Positions 23,376 to 32,767 of a DNA stretch of 64,000 nt are shown piece by piece. The notes beneath the pieces were generated by a model. It made no database searches, was not told the origin of the DNA, and saw nothing but the letters and a program-made list of their open reading frames with translations. How positions within the stretch are numbered: the first letter of the stretch is position 1; every line of letters begins with the position of its first letter. The stretch comes from HGM13006 sp900757695 (GTDB taxonomy: Bacteria > Bacillota > Clostridia > Oscillospirales > Oscillospiraceae): positions 134,702 through 198,701 of the forward strand of contig CAUHNW010000003.1 in NCBI GenBank assembly GCA_959607825.1. The letters run 5' to 3'. The translations under genes were made by a program, and so were the position numbers.

Positions 23376-23866
23376 AGCATCAGATTTCCGTCCATTCGGA
23401 CGTACCGCATATCAATACACCGGCTCTGACGGCGCATATCAAGCGCTGCATCCGGGGTGCACTGGAGCAGGAGGGGATCACAGTCCCCTGTGAGATCAAT
23501 GTACTGCTGACAGATAATGAGGGGATCCGACAGCTGAACCGGGAGCTTCGGGATGTGGACCGGGCAACGGACGTGCTGTCCTTCCCCATGTTTGCCTTTA
23601 CGCCCGGAGCGTTCCCGGAGGATGTGTCTGAGCTCATGGATCCCGGCTCGGCCCTGCTGCCGCTGGGGGATATGGCTCTGTCCGTGGAAAAGATCCGGGC
23701 ACAGGCACAGGAGTTTGGGCACAGTCAGGAGCGGGAGATCGGCTATCTGACCGTACACTCCGTGCTCCATTTGCTGGGCTACGATCATCTGGATGAGGGC
23801 CCCATGAAAAAGCAGATGCGGGGCCGGGAAGAGGCGATCATGGAGCACTTGAATATTCCCAGATAG
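23372..23866 (+). CDS. ybeY: Endoribonuclease YbeY (rRNA maturation)
   Basis: The 164-residue metalloenzyme has the zinc motif HSVLHLLGYDH and the upstream ATDVLSFPMF. YbeY trims 16S rRNA and takes part in ribosome quality control. The ATGA overlap with phoH fixes the start. dgkA follows 11 bases downstream. Confidence 0.95.
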   Translation: MKHQISVHSDVPHINTPALTAHIKRCIRGALEQEGITVPCEINVLLTDNEGIRQLNRELRDVDRATDVLSFPMFAFTPGAFPEDVSELMDPGSALLPLGDMALSVEKIRAQAQEFGHSQEREIGYLTVHSVLHLLGYDHLDEGPMKKQMRGREEAIMEHLNIPR

Positions 23867-23877
23867 GAAGCGGCACG

Positions 23878-24363
23878 ATGAAGGAACTCAGAAAGCTGGG
23901 CCGCAGCTTTTCTTATGCCGCAAAGGGCATCGGATGGGCAGTGCGAACCCAGCGAAATATGCGCATCCACCTGACAGCGCTGGTGCTGGTCGTTGTATTT
24001 GGCTTTGTGGAGGGACTGCGCCCAACGCATTGGTGCTTGGAGCTGCTGTGCTGTATGGCGGTTATCTCACTGGAGCTGATGAACTCTGCGCTGGAAAGCG
24101 CCTGTGATGCAATCACACGGGAAAAGAATCCGCAGATTGGCCGGGCCAAGGATGCCGCAGCGGGGGCGGTGCTTGTGGCGGCATTTGGCTCGGTAGTTGT
24201 GGCGCTGGTGATTCTGCTGGGCAGTGGCTATTGGGAAACAGTAAGGGAACATGTCAAGGCGCATTGGTGGCTGCTGCCGGTGCTGGTTTTGATTGCAGGA
24301 TTGGGGGCAGCATTTGTCTTTCTGCCTTGTAGATCGTCTAAGAAAATGAATGAAAAAAAGTGA
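23878..24363 (+). CDS. dgkA: Diacylglycerol/undecaprenol kinase
   Basis: The 161-residue membrane protein has the DgkA signature ELMNSALE and GRAKDAAAGAVL around three helices. Gram-positive members phosphorylate undecaprenol. It carries a fourth C-terminal hydrophobic helix, WWLLPVLVLIAGLGAAFVFL, longer than the usual 125-130 residues. The phoH-ybeY-dgkA-era order is the standard Firmicutes cluster. Confidence 0.93.
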   Translation: MKELRKLGRSFSYAAKGIGWAVRTQRNMRIHLTALVLVVVFGFVEGLRPTHWCLELLCCMAVISLELMNSALESACDAITREKNPQIGRAKDAAAGAVLVAAFGSVVVALVILLGSGYWETVREHVKAHWWLLPVLVLIAGLGAAFVFLPCRSSKKMNEKK

Positions 24364-24373
24364 GGAAACGCTT

Positions 24374-25273
24374 ATGAATATTACAAAATCAGCAATGGTC
24401 ACCATTGCGGGCCGTCCCAATGTGGGAAAATCCACCCTGACCAATGCGCTGGCTGGGGAGAAGATCGCTATCGTATCCAACAAGCCCCAGACCACCCGGA
24501 ACCGGATCTCTGCGGTGGTGAACCGGGACGATACGCAGATCGTATTTATGGATACCCCCGGCTATCACAAGGCACGGAATAAGCTGGGGGACTATATGGA
24601 CAATGTGGTAAAGGAGAGCATCACCGATGTGGATGCGATCCTGCTGCTGGTGGAGCCCATTGCATCGGTGGGAACCCAGGAATCCATTCTGATCGAGAGC
24701 ATGAGGGATGCAAAGATCCCGGTGATTCTGGTGATCAACAAGATCGATACGCTGGAAAATAAAGAACAGCTGTTCCCTGTCATTGCCGCCTATTCGCAGG
24801 CCATGGATTTTGCGGCGATCGTGCCCATTTCTGCCCGGAATCGGGAGGGCATTGACGAGCTCTTCGACGAAGTGAAGAAATATGCAGCCCCGGGCCCGCA
24901 GCTGTTCCCAGACGGTATGGTGACAGATCAGCCGGAAAAGCAGGTTATGGCTGAGATCATCCGGGAGAAGCTGCTGTGGTGTCTGGATCGGGAGGTGCCC
25001 CATGGGACCGCTGTGGAGATCGAGAAGTTTTCTGAGCGGGAGGATTCCGGCATCATCGATATTGAGGCGGTCATCTACTGTGAAAAAGCCAGCCATAAGG
25101 GCATTATCATTGGAAAGAACGGGGCAATGCTGAAAAAGATCAGCACCATGGCCCGGAATGACTGCGAGAAATTTATGGGAACCAAGGTCTATCTCCGGTG
25201 CTGGGTGAAGGTGAAGGAGAACTGGCGGGACAGCGATTTCCTGCTGAAAAACTTTGGCTACCGTGACCAATAA
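24374..25273 (+). CDS. era: GTPase Era
   Basis: Era binds 16S rRNA and helps 30S assembly. The 299-residue protein has G1 GRPNVGKST, G2 TTRNR, G3 DTPG, G4 NKID and a C-terminal KH domain, HKGIIIGKNGAMLKKI. ATG 24374 follows GAGGAAA; an earlier ATG at 24350 is less likely because it lies inside dgkA. Confidence 0.96.
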   Translation: MNITKSAMVTIAGRPNVGKSTLTNALAGEKIAIVSNKPQTTRNRISAVVNRDDTQIVFMDTPGYHKARNKLGDYMDNVVKESITDVDAILLLVEPIASVGTQESILIESMRDAKIPVILVINKIDTLENKEQLFPVIAAYSQAMDFAAIVPISARNREGIDELFDEVKKYAAPGPQLFPDGMVTDQPEKQVMAEIIREKLLWCLDREVPHGTAVEIEKFSEREDSGIIDIEAVIYCEKASHKGIIIGKNGAMLKKISTMARNDCEKFMGTKVYLRCWVKVKENWRDSDFLLKNFGYRDQ

Positions 25274-25328
25274 CTGCCGGGTATGAACGAGGAGAAAAGC
25301 CCGGATACTATCATTGGAGGAAATCGGG

Positions 25329-25424
25329 ATGGATATTGAGAAGCTGTGGGAAGCATTTCGGGAATCCGGAACGCTGGAAGATTATTTGAACTACGCAAAG
25401 GCTGCCCATCAGGCGGAAGCCTGA
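25329..25424 (+). CDS. yqzL: YqzL-like small protein
   Basis: This 31-residue peptide, MDIEKLWEAFRESGTLEDY and a short tail, matches the YqzL type found between era and recO in Firmicutes. The ATG follows TTGGAGGA at the right distance. The function is unknown; the conserved location supports a real gene. Confidence 0.8.
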   Translation: MDIEKLWEAFRESGTLEDYLNYAKAAHQAEA

Positions 25425-25448
25425 TGGCCGCAGCGTACATAGAGGCTT

Positions 25449-26198
25449 ATGTTTTACACCACAAAGGGCCTGATCCTGCGGGAGACCCAGTATAAAGAAA
25501 GCGATAAGCTGCTGGATGTACTCACCGGGGATATGGGGCGCCTGACCGTGAAGGCCAGAGGTGTCCGCAGGAAAAACAGCAAACTTCGGAGCGGCTGCCA
25601 GCTGCTGTGTTACAGTGAATTGACCCTGTTTGAGAAAAATGGCTACTACACCGTCAATGAGGCGGAGCCGCTGGAAATGTTTATGGGCCTCAGGACGGAC
25701 ATTGAGCTGCTGTCGCTGGGGTCCTATTTTGCCCAGCTGCTGGGGACGGTATCCGATCAGGATCATGTAAGTCCGGAGCTGCTGTCGCTGGGACTTAATA
25801 GTTTATATGCGCTGGACAAGCTGAAAAAGCCCCAAGCGCTTGTGAAGGCTGCCTTTGAACTCCGGCTCATGGCCCTTTCCGGCTATTATCCGGTGCTGGA
25901 GGGCTGCGCTTCCTGCGGTGAGAGCGGAACCAGATGGTTCTGCTTTCTGGAGGGCGGCCTGATCTGTGAGAACTGCCGGGGAGAATTGAAGCCCGGCGAA
26001 GGGCGGGAGCTCAGCCAGGGAACGCTGGATGCCATGCGGCATATTCTGACCTGCCCGCCCAAGCGGCTGTTCTCCTTTACCCTGCCGGAAAAGCAGATGA
26101 AGGAGCTGGGGGAGGTCACGGAGCGCTATCTGATCTGTCAGCTGGATCAGAGCTTTTATGCGCTGGACTTTTACAAACGATTGTTTATTACATCATGA
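25449..26198 (+). CDS. recO: DNA repair protein RecO
   Basis: RecO loads RecA with RecFR in gap repair. The 249-residue protein has the N-terminal OB fold (TKGLILRETQYKESDKLL) and a Cys-ligand zinc site, CASCGES with LICENC. It follows era-yqzL in the conserved order, and mutS2 starts nine bases later. Confidence 0.95.
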   Translation: MFYTTKGLILRETQYKESDKLLDVLTGDMGRLTVKARGVRRKNSKLRSGCQLLCYSELTLFEKNGYYTVNEAEPLEMFMGLRTDIELLSLGSYFAQLLGTVSDQDHVSPELLSLGLNSLYALDKLKKPQALVKAAFELRLMALSGYYPVLEGCASCGESGTRWFCFLEGGLICENCRGELKPGEGRELSQGTLDAMRHILTCPPKRLFSFTLPEKQMKELGEVTERYLICQLDQSFYALDFYKRLFITS

Positions 26199-26207
26199 GG
26201 ACGAGTT

Positions 26208-28595
26208 ATGAACGAATTATATGAAAAATCACTGCATACGCTGGAGCTTGACCGGGTTCTGGCGATGCTCTCTGACTGCTGCATCACCGAAGAGGGGAAG
26301 GAACGGGCCGGGAAACTGGTGCCTACCTCAGATGCGGAGGAGGTGTCGGGACTCCTGAAGGAGACCACAGACGCCTGCCACATGGTAGAACTGAAGGGCA
26401 CTCCGGCGTTCCGGGATGTGAAGGACGTAAAGCCTTCGCTGGAGCGGGCAGACCGGGGCGGAAGCCTCAATGCGGTGGAGCTGCTGCGGATCGCCGGTGT
26501 GCTCCGTGCGACCCGTGGTGTCAAGGCTTATGGAGAAGGGGACGGTATTGAGACCGGATCACTGGACGGATATTTCTGGGCGTTGACGCCGAACCGTTAT
26601 CTGGAGGATCGAATCTTTGGTGCGATCCTCAGCGAGGAGGAGATCGCAGACAGTGCAAGCCCGGCGCTGAATGATATCCGCCGCCACATGCGCCAGACCG
26701 GCGCAAAGGTGCGGGAGAGCCTTCAGAAGATCATATCTTCTCCCAGCTACAGCAAATATCTCCGGGAGCCTATTATCACCATGCGGGGAGACCGCTATGT
26801 GGTACCGGTGCGGAGCGAGTATAAAAACTCCATTCCCGGTATGGTGCACGATGTGTCCTCCAGCGGCGGCACGTTCTTTATCGAGCCCATGCAGGCGGTG
26901 CAGGCCAACAATGAGCTGCGGGAACTGCTCATCAAAGAGAAAAAGGAGATCGAGCGGATCCTTGCAGAGCTGTCGGCGGAGGCTGCTGCCCACCGGGAGA
27001 CCATCAGCCAGAGCTATGACAATCTGGTGGCGCTGGATGTGATCTTTGCCAAGGCACGGCTCAGCTACAGCATGAAGGCCATGGAGCCTGCGGTAAATAC
27101 GGCAGGCAAGGTGGTTTTGAACCGGGCACGGCATCCACTGATCGACAAAAAGGCTGTGGTGCCCATTTCAGTACGGCTGGGCGATGACTTCGATACGCTG
27201 GTGATCACCGGCCCCAATACCGGCGGCAAAACGGTCACGTTGAAAACATTGGGACTTTTGACCCTGATGGCGGAGTGCGGCCTGCACATCCCGGTTTCTG
27301 ACAACAGCTGTATTTCCACCTTTGAAACGGTATTTGCAGATATCGGAGATGAGCAGAGCATTGAACAGTCCCTTTCCACCTTCTCCTCTCACATGAAGAA
27401 TATCGTGGAGATCACAGAGCACTGTGATGACCGAAGTCTTGTACTGTTTGATGAGTTGGGCGCAGGGACGGATCCCGCCGAGGGTGCGGCCCTTGCGGTG
27501 GCGGTGATCGAGTTCTGCCGGAAGCTGGGGGCAAAGGTAGCCGGCACCACACACTATGGTGAGATGAAGCTCTATGCCATGCGCACAGAGGGGGTCATGA
27601 ATGCCTCCTGTGAGTTTGATGTGGAGACCCTGCGGCCTACCTACCGGCTGCTGATCGGCATTCCTGGCAAGTCCAATGCCTTTGCAATTTCCAAGCGTCT
27701 GGGGCTCAGCGAGATCATCATCGACGATGCCCGGAGTCTGGTCAGCGAGAATGATGTGAACTTTGAGGATGTCCTGTCTCAGTTGGAAGCCCAGCGGCAG
27801 GCCATGGAGCAGGCGAGAATTCAGGCGGAGCAGCTGAAGCTGGAGGTCGAGAAAACCAAGCAGCAGTCTGAGGCCTATAATCTGGAGATCAAAAAAGAGC
27901 GTGATAAGGCAGTGGCCAAGGCCAGAAAAGAGGCGCAGGCCATTATTGATGATGCCCGCCGGTCTGTGAATATCGCCATGGATGAGATCAAGCAGATGAA
28001 AAAGCAGCTGAAGGACGCCGGAGCCGTGGAGGACTTCAATCAGCGGCAGACAGAGCTGCGCCGGGGCCTCAATACGGCAGAGGATAAGCTCAGCCAGAAA
28101 GCGCCCCAGGAGACGGAAAAGAAGGTTTCTGCCCGTCCGCCTCGGCAGGGGGATACCGTGGAGCTCCTGAAGCTGGGCACCAGAGCTACGGTGCTGTCAG
28201 TGAACAAGGACGGTTCCCTGCAAATTCAGGCCGGCATTATGAAACTGACCGTGAAGCCGCAGGAGGTCTATGTGCTGCCGCAGCAGGATACCCAGAATAC
28301 CGTAAAGAAATTTGTGGAAAAAGCCAACCGTCAGCTTAGAAATCTGACGACTTCCTCGGAGGTGGATCTCCGTGGCATGACGGCAGATGAAGCGATTTCC
28401 GTGCTGGACCGCTTTCTGGACGATGCCATGCTGGCGAAGCTTCCGTCGGTCCGCATTATTCACGGAAAGGGTACCGGCGTACTCAGAAAGGCGGTGCAGC
28501 AGCACCTGAAGCGCAGCCCACGGATCAAATCGGTGCGGCTGGGCGTCTATGGAGAAGGCGAGGACGGCGTGACCATTGCGGAGCTGGATGTATAA
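26208..28595 (+). CDS. mutS2: Endonuclease MutS2
   Basis: The 795-residue protein has Walker A in TGPNTGGKT, Walker B in LVLFDELGAGTDP, a long coiled-coil (about residues 515-630) and a C-terminal Smr nuclease domain with VDLRGMTADEAI and HGKGTGVLRKAV. In Bacillus MutS2 acts on collided ribosomes and suppresses recombination elsewhere. ATG 26208 begins after GAGGACG. Confidence 0.96.
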   Translation: MNELYEKSLHTLELDRVLAMLSDCCITEEGKERAGKLVPTSDAEEVSGLLKETTDACHMVELKGTPAFRDVKDVKPSLERADRGGSLNAVELLRIAGVLRATRGVKAYGEGDGIETGSLDGYFWALTPNRYLEDRIFGAILSEEEIADSASPALNDIRRHMRQTGAKVRESLQKIISSPSYSKYLREPIITMRGDRYVVPVRSEYKNSIPGMVHDVSSSGGTFFIEPMQAVQANNELRELLIKEKKEIERILAELSAEAAAHRETISQSYDNLVALDVIFAKARLSYSMKAMEPAVNTAGKVVLNRARHPLIDKKAVVPISVRLGDDFDTLVITGPNTGGKTVTLKTLGLLTLMAECGLHIPVSDNSCISTFETVFADIGDEQSIEQSLSTFSSHMKNIVEITEHCDDRSLVLFDELGAGTDPAEGAALAVAVIEFCRKLGAKVAGTTHYGEMKLYAMRTEGVMNASCEFDVETLRPTYRLLIGIPGKSNAFAISKRLGLSEIIIDDARSLVSENDVNFEDVLSQLEAQRQAMEQARIQAEQLKLEVEKTKQQSEAYNLEIKKERDKAVAKARKEAQAIIDDARRSVNIAMDEIKQMKKQLKDAGAVEDFNQRQTELRRGLNTAEDKLSQKAPQETEKKVSARPPRQGDTVELLKLGTRATVLSVNKDGSLQIQAGIMKLTVKPQEVYVLPQQDTQNTVKKFVEKANRQLRNLTTSSEVDLRGMTADEAISVLDRFLDDAMLAKLPSVRIIHGKGTGVLRKAVQQHLKRSPRIKSVRLGVYGEGEDGVTIAELDV

Positions 28596-28654
28596 GTCCG
28601 GCGGCGGATTATGGTGACAAGTTCGTCAATTTGTAAAAATTGTGATACAAATCA

Positions 28655-28683
28655 TTGACGATTTCCGCATTCTCTGCTATGAT
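28655..28683 (+). promoter_or_regulatory. Sigma-A promoter of the HPr gene
   Basis: TTGACG (28655-28660), 17 bp, TATGAT (28678-28683). Confidence 0.75.
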
Positions 28684-28728
28684 AAAGAAAACCGGCAGGA
28701 ATGCCAGCGCATTAGGGAGTGAATGTAC

Positions 28729-28992
28729 ATGTATACCAAGACTGCTGTTGTCAATAATCAGGTAGGGCTCCATGCTCGGCCTGCTACTTTCTTCATCCAG
28801 AAGGCAAATGAGTTCAAAAGCTCCATCTGGGTTGAGGTGGAGGAGCGCCGTGTCAATGCCAAGAGCCTGTTGGGCGTTCTGTCTCTGGGGATCGTTAAGG
28901 GCACAGAGATTACGCTGATTGCCAATGGTCCCGATGAGGAAGAGGCTGTCGAAGCTCTGGCCGCACTGCTGGCATCCGATTTCGGCAAGTAA
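28729..28992 (+). CDS. ptsH: HPr-family phosphocarrier
   Basis: The 87-residue protein carries the phosphorylated His in QVGLHARPATFF and the Ser46-type region VNAKSLLGVLSLG. HPr passes phosphate in sugar uptake, and the Ser site serves catabolite control. The gene stands alone without enzyme I nearby. Of two ATGs, 28729 lies ten bases from GGGAG; 28723 would be too close. A terminator follows. Confidence 0.92.
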   Translation: MYTKTAVVNNQVGLHARPATFFIQKANEFKSSIWVEVEERRVNAKSLLGVLSLGIVKGTEITLIANGPDEEEAVEALAALLASDFGK

Positions 28993-29003
28993 TTCAGCAT
29001 CCA

Positions 29004-29040
29004 ATGCCCCGTGGCCGCATGGTCATGGGGCATTCTTTCT
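29004..29040 (+). terminator. Terminator after the HPr gene
   Basis: A 13-bp stem with one mismatch (29004-29016 with 29021-29033) and a TTCTTTCTT tract. Confidence 0.8.
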
Positions 29041-29068
29041 TCAAACAATCCCATGGAGGAACGGTAGT

Positions 29069-30934
29069 ATGGAAATCCTGACCCCAAAAGAATTAAAAGA
29101 CAAGGTGCTGTCGCTGCCCTTCAGTCCCGGCGTATACCTCATGAAGGATAAAACCGGTACCATTATCTATGTGGGCAAGGCAAAAAGGCTCAAGAACCGG
29201 GTCAGCCAGTACTTTCAGGATTCCTCTGCCCATAATGCAAAGACCCGGCTGATGGTCAGCCATATCGCAAACTTTGACTATATTGTAGCCGGTTCGGAAT
29301 TCGAGGCACTGGTGCTGGAATGCAGCCTCATTAAGCGCCATCAGCCCAAATACAATATTTTGCTGAAGGACGACAAAGGCTATCCTTATATTCGGGTGGA
29401 TCTCCGGGAAGAATACCCCACCTTTACTATGGCGGGAAGGCGAGGTAATGACGGCGCAAGGTATTTTGGCCCCTACGGCGGGCGCTTTGTGACCCAGCAG
29501 GCGCTGGATACCATTCGGCTCACCCTGAAGCTTCCGGGGTGCAGCAAAAAGTTTCCACGGGATGTGGGGAAGGGGAGAACCTGCCTCAACTACCAGATCG
29601 GCAACTGTGATGGCTGGTGCCAGAAGAACATGGGGCAGGAGGAATATATGGCCCGAATCCGGCAGGGCATTCTAATGCTGGAGGGGCGGGATAAGGAACT
29701 GGCCGCACAGCTGAAGCAGCAGATGGAGGAGGCATCAGAGCGCCTTGACTTTGAATCTGCGGCGGCCTTTCGGGATCGCTACCGTGCCATTGAGGCCCTT
29801 TCCCGGAAGCAGATGGTCTGTTCCGGCGCCATGGCGGATACGGATGTGATCGGCATTTATCAGGGCACTGCCAAAACAGGTTTTGCGGTGCTGCACTATG
29901 TGCTGGGCAATCTCATTGATAAGGATGTGGAGGTGCTGGACACAACAGTAGGGGAGCAGCGGGAGGAAACCGTTTCCACATTGGTCAAGCAATACTATCT
30001 CCGCCGGGGTCTTGCACCCAAGGACATCTATCTGCCCTGTCCCATGGAGGACAGCGAGCTGTTTGCGCAGCTTTTGCAGCAGGAATACGGGAAAAAGGTA
30101 CGGATTTCCGTACCACAGCGGGGGGGCCATGTGCGTCTGGTGGAGCTGGCCTGCGCCAACGCCAAGGAGGAGGCAGAGCGCATTTCTACCGACTATGAGC
30201 GTACCAATAAGACACTGGAGCTGCTGGGCAGCATGCTGAAGCTGGAACATCTGCCAAAGCGGCTGGAATCCTATGATATCTCCAACATGGGCAGCGATGA
30301 TATTGTAGCCTCCATGGTGGTATTTGTGGACGGCAGCCCCAGCAAAAAGGACTACAAGCGCTTTAAGCTCCGGGATATGGAAGGCCCCAACGACTACGGC
30401 TCCATGCAGCAGGTCATTGAGCGGCGGTTTACCCATTACCTTGCCGGGGATAAGGGCTTTGATCAGCGGCCGGACGCCCTGCTCATCGATGGCGGACAGG
30501 TTCATGCGGATACGGTGCTGCGGCAAATATCGTCTATGGGGCTGAGCATACCGGTGTTTGGCATGGTAAAGGATGACCGGCACCGGACACGGGCTCTGGT
30601 GACGCCCCAGGGAGAGGAGATCGGCATTCAGGGCAATCAGGCGGTATTTTCCCTGATCGGACGGATTCAGGAAGAGACGCACCGGTTTGCCATTACCTAT
30701 CAGCGGGAGCTTCGCTCCAAGCGGATGAAGCGGTCTTCGCTGGATCAGATCCCCGGCGTGGGAGATAAGCGGAAGCAGCAGCTGATGCGGCATTTTAAGA
30801 CCATTGGCGCCATTGCATCGGCATCGTTGGAAGAGCTCAGTGGGGTAGTGCCAAGGAATACCGCAGCGGAAGTTTACAAATACTATAGGTCCCGACAGGA
30901 CCGGCAGGATAAAGGAGAATCATCATGCGAGTGA
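29069..30934 (+). CDS. uvrC: Excinuclease ABC subunit C
   Basis: UvrC makes both incisions in nucleotide excision repair. The 621-residue protein has a GIY-YIG domain (GVYLMKDKTGTIIYVGKAKRL), a UVR motif (residues 205-240), an RNase H-like nuclease domain with DISNMGSDDIVASMVVF and LLIDGGQVHA, and a C-terminal HhH, LDQIPGVGDKRKQQL. ATG 29069 follows GGAGG. rsmD overlaps its end by ten bases. Confidence 0.96.
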   Translation: MEILTPKELKDKVLSLPFSPGVYLMKDKTGTIIYVGKAKRLKNRVSQYFQDSSAHNAKTRLMVSHIANFDYIVAGSEFEALVLECSLIKRHQPKYNILLKDDKGYPYIRVDLREEYPTFTMAGRRGNDGARYFGPYGGRFVTQQALDTIRLTLKLPGCSKKFPRDVGKGRTCLNYQIGNCDGWCQKNMGQEEYMARIRQGILMLEGRDKELAAQLKQQMEEASERLDFESAAAFRDRYRAIEALSRKQMVCSGAMADTDVIGIYQGTAKTGFAVLHYVLGNLIDKDVEVLDTTVGEQREETVSTLVKQYYLRRGLAPKDIYLPCPMEDSELFAQLLQQEYGKKVRISVPQRGGHVRLVELACANAKEEAERISTDYERTNKTLELLGSMLKLEHLPKRLESYDISNMGSDDIVASMVVFVDGSPSKKDYKRFKLRDMEGPNDYGSMQQVIERRFTHYLAGDKGFDQRPDALLIDGGQVHADTVLRQISSMGLSIPVFGMVKDDRHRTRALVTPQGEEIGIQGNQAVFSLIGRIQEETHRFAITYQRELRSKRMKRSSLDQIPGVGDKRKQQLMRHFKTIGAIASASLEELSGVVPRNTAAEVYKYYRSRQDRQDKGESSCE

Positions 30935-31464
30935 TCACAGGCAGCGCACGGGGCGCAAAATTAAAGACGCTGGAAGGGCTGGCCACACGGCCTACATCGG
31001 ATCGTGTCAAAGAGGCGATTTTTAATATCATCCAGTTCGATATTCAGGGGAGAAGAGTGCTGGATCTGTTTGGCGGCAGCGGTCAGCTGGCCATTGAGGC
31101 GCTGTCTCGGGGAGCGGACTACGCAGTGATCGTAGACCAGAGCGCCGAGGCGGTAAAGGTCATCAAGGACAATCTGAAAAAGACAAAATTTGACCAGCAG
31201 GCATCGGTATTCCAGATGGATTATCTGCGCTATCTCTCCACGGCCCGGGAAAAATTTGATCTGATTTTTCTGGATCCGCCCTATGCGGAAAAATCTCTGG
31301 AAAATGCACTGCAAAAGATATCTGAAATTGACATTTTGTCGGAAGGTGGTATAATAATTTGTGAGCGACCCAAAGACAAGGTCATGCCTCCTGAAGTGGG
31401 GGGGCTTCTATGCTCCAGAGATTATAATTACGGCAAAACAGCCGTGAATCTGTACACAAGGTGA
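30925..31464 (+). CDS. rsmD: 16S rRNA guanine-966 N2-methyltransferase RsmD
   Basis: The 179-residue enzyme has the SAM-binding VLDLFGGSG, the catalytic LIFLDPPY and the N-terminal RVITGSARGAKL. It is followed by coaD, the usual partner. It overlaps uvrC by ten bases. Confidence 0.95.
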   Translation: MRVITGSARGAKLKTLEGLATRPTSDRVKEAIFNIIQFDIQGRRVLDLFGGSGQLAIEALSRGADYAVIVDQSAEAVKVIKDNLKKTKFDQQASVFQMDYLRYLSTAREKFDLIFLDPPYAEKSLENALQKISEIDILSEGGIIICERPKDKVMPPEVGGLLCSRDYNYGKTAVNLYTR

Positions 31465-31469
31465 TTCCT

Positions 31470-31955
31470 ATGAAAACAGCCATTTATCCCGGCAGCTTTG
31501 ACCCGATTACTCTGGGGCATCTCAATATCATCACCCGGGCGGCCTCTATTTTTGACCGGCTGATCGTCTGCGTGGGCTACAACCGGAAGAAAAACCCGAT
31601 GTTTACCGCAGAAGAACGGGTGGAAATGATCAAAAAGGCAACCCACCATCTTCCCAATGTGGAGGTGGAGGCGTCGGATGAGCTGCTTGCGCATTATGCC
31701 CGCCGAAAAGGTGCCTGTGTCGTTGTAAAAGGGCTTCGGGCAGTGTCGGACTTTGAGTCTGAGTTTACCATGAGCCTCGTGAATAAAAAGCTGAATCCTG
31801 AGCTGGATACCATGTTCCTGTGTGCGGAGGAAAAGTACATGTATCTTAGCTCCAGTGCGGTCAAGGAGCTGGCGGAGTATGATGTGGATCTCAGTGAGTT
31901 CCTCCCGGCGCCGGTCATTGATGAATTCAGAGCCAGATTAAATGCAAGGAGATAG
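31470..31955 (+). CDS. coaD: Phosphopantetheine adenylyltransferase
   Basis: The enzyme makes dephospho-CoA from phosphopantetheine and ATP. The 161-residue protein has YPGSFDPITLGHLNI with the TxGH motif and the YLSSSAVKELA tail. ATG 31470 follows CAAGGTGA. It sits five bases after rsmD. Confidence 0.96.
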   Translation: MKTAIYPGSFDPITLGHLNIITRAASIFDRLIVCVGYNRKKNPMFTAEERVEMIKKATHHLPNVEVEASDELLAHYARRKGACVVVKGLRAVSDFESEFTMSLVNKKLNPELDTMFLCAEEKYMYLSSSAVKELAEYDVDLSEFLPAPVIDEFRARLNARR

Positions 31956-31959
31956 TCGC

Positions 31960-32526
31960 ATGGAGAAAACAAACGTTGATTCGCTGCTGGAAGGCCTCGC
32001 TGCGCTTGTAAGCGACGCAAGAGGTTCCCTGTTTGGTCAGGATAAATGCATGGTGGATAAGGACCAGCTCCTTTATCTGGTGGACGCCCTCCAGACACAG
32101 ATTCCGCAAGAGCTCAGTCAGTCCAAGGCAGTCATCGAAAGCTGTAATGAGCTTCGTACCAACGCCAAGAAAGATGCTGCAAAGACCCGGAAGCAGGCGG
32201 ATCAAATCCTTCAGGATGCAGAGGCGCGTGCGGCAAAGCTGATTGAAGAGAGCCAGATCGTTCAGCTGGCAAAACTCCGTGCGCAGGAGATCATGGATCA
32301 TGCCCAGCAGCAGAGCGATGAGCTGGTATCCGGTGCACTTAGTTATGCGGATCGGATCATGGCAGATGCGGAGAAATCTGTAACAGAGACCTATGATACC
32401 CTCCGTGCCGGTATCTCTGCCCTTCAGGCCAAGGGGAAGGAAGACAAAACCACTGCGCTGGCCAAGGTAAAGGAGGCCCGCAAGGCCCTCAAGAATGCAG
32501 CAAAGACTGAACAGAACAAGAAATAA
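31960..32526 (+). CDS. Coiled-coil protein downstream of coaD
   Basis: This 188-residue protein is mainly charged helix with Ala/Lys/Glu heptads (about residues 60-185), like ATP-synthase b subunits or DivIVA. It has no membrane segment and no clear N-terminal domain. ATG 31960 follows AAGGAGAT, and the terminator at 32544 ends the transcript. Similar proteins after coaD in Clostridia are hypothetical. Confidence 0.75.
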   Translation: MEKTNVDSLLEGLAALVSDARGSLFGQDKCMVDKDQLLYLVDALQTQIPQELSQSKAVIESCNELRTNAKKDAAKTRKQADQILQDAEARAAKLIEESQIVQLAKLRAQEIMDHAQQQSDELVSGALSYADRIMADAEKSVTETYDTLRAGISALQAKGKEDKTTALAKVKEARKALKNAAKTEQNKK

Positions 32527-32543
32527 TATTTCAGATGTTCCAT

Positions 32544-32582
32544 ACAACCTGCCCGAAAAATCCGGGCAGGTTGTGTTTTTTT
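32544..32582 (+). terminator. Terminator after the coaD unit
   Basis: A perfect 12-bp stem (32544-32555 with 32563-32574) is followed by a GTTTTTTT tract. Confidence 0.9.
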
Positions 32583-32668
32583 GCGCTTTTTCGGACATTT
32601 TTTGAAATGTTATGCAATATGAAACAATCAAACTTGCATGAAATGCGTCAAATTTGTGATTTCTGGGC

Positions 32669-32697
32669 TTTACATCCGCAAAGGGATGGAGTATAAT
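32669..32697 (+). promoter_or_regulatory. Sigma-A promoter of pyc
   Basis: TTTACA (32669-32674), 17 bp, TATAAT (32692-32697). The start codon follows about 70 bases later. Confidence 0.8.
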
Positions 32698-32767
32698 AGC
32701 CATGCTACGTAACTGTACATATACGGGGGAAGAGGTGTCTCCCGTAAAACTGTAATGAGGTGATTTT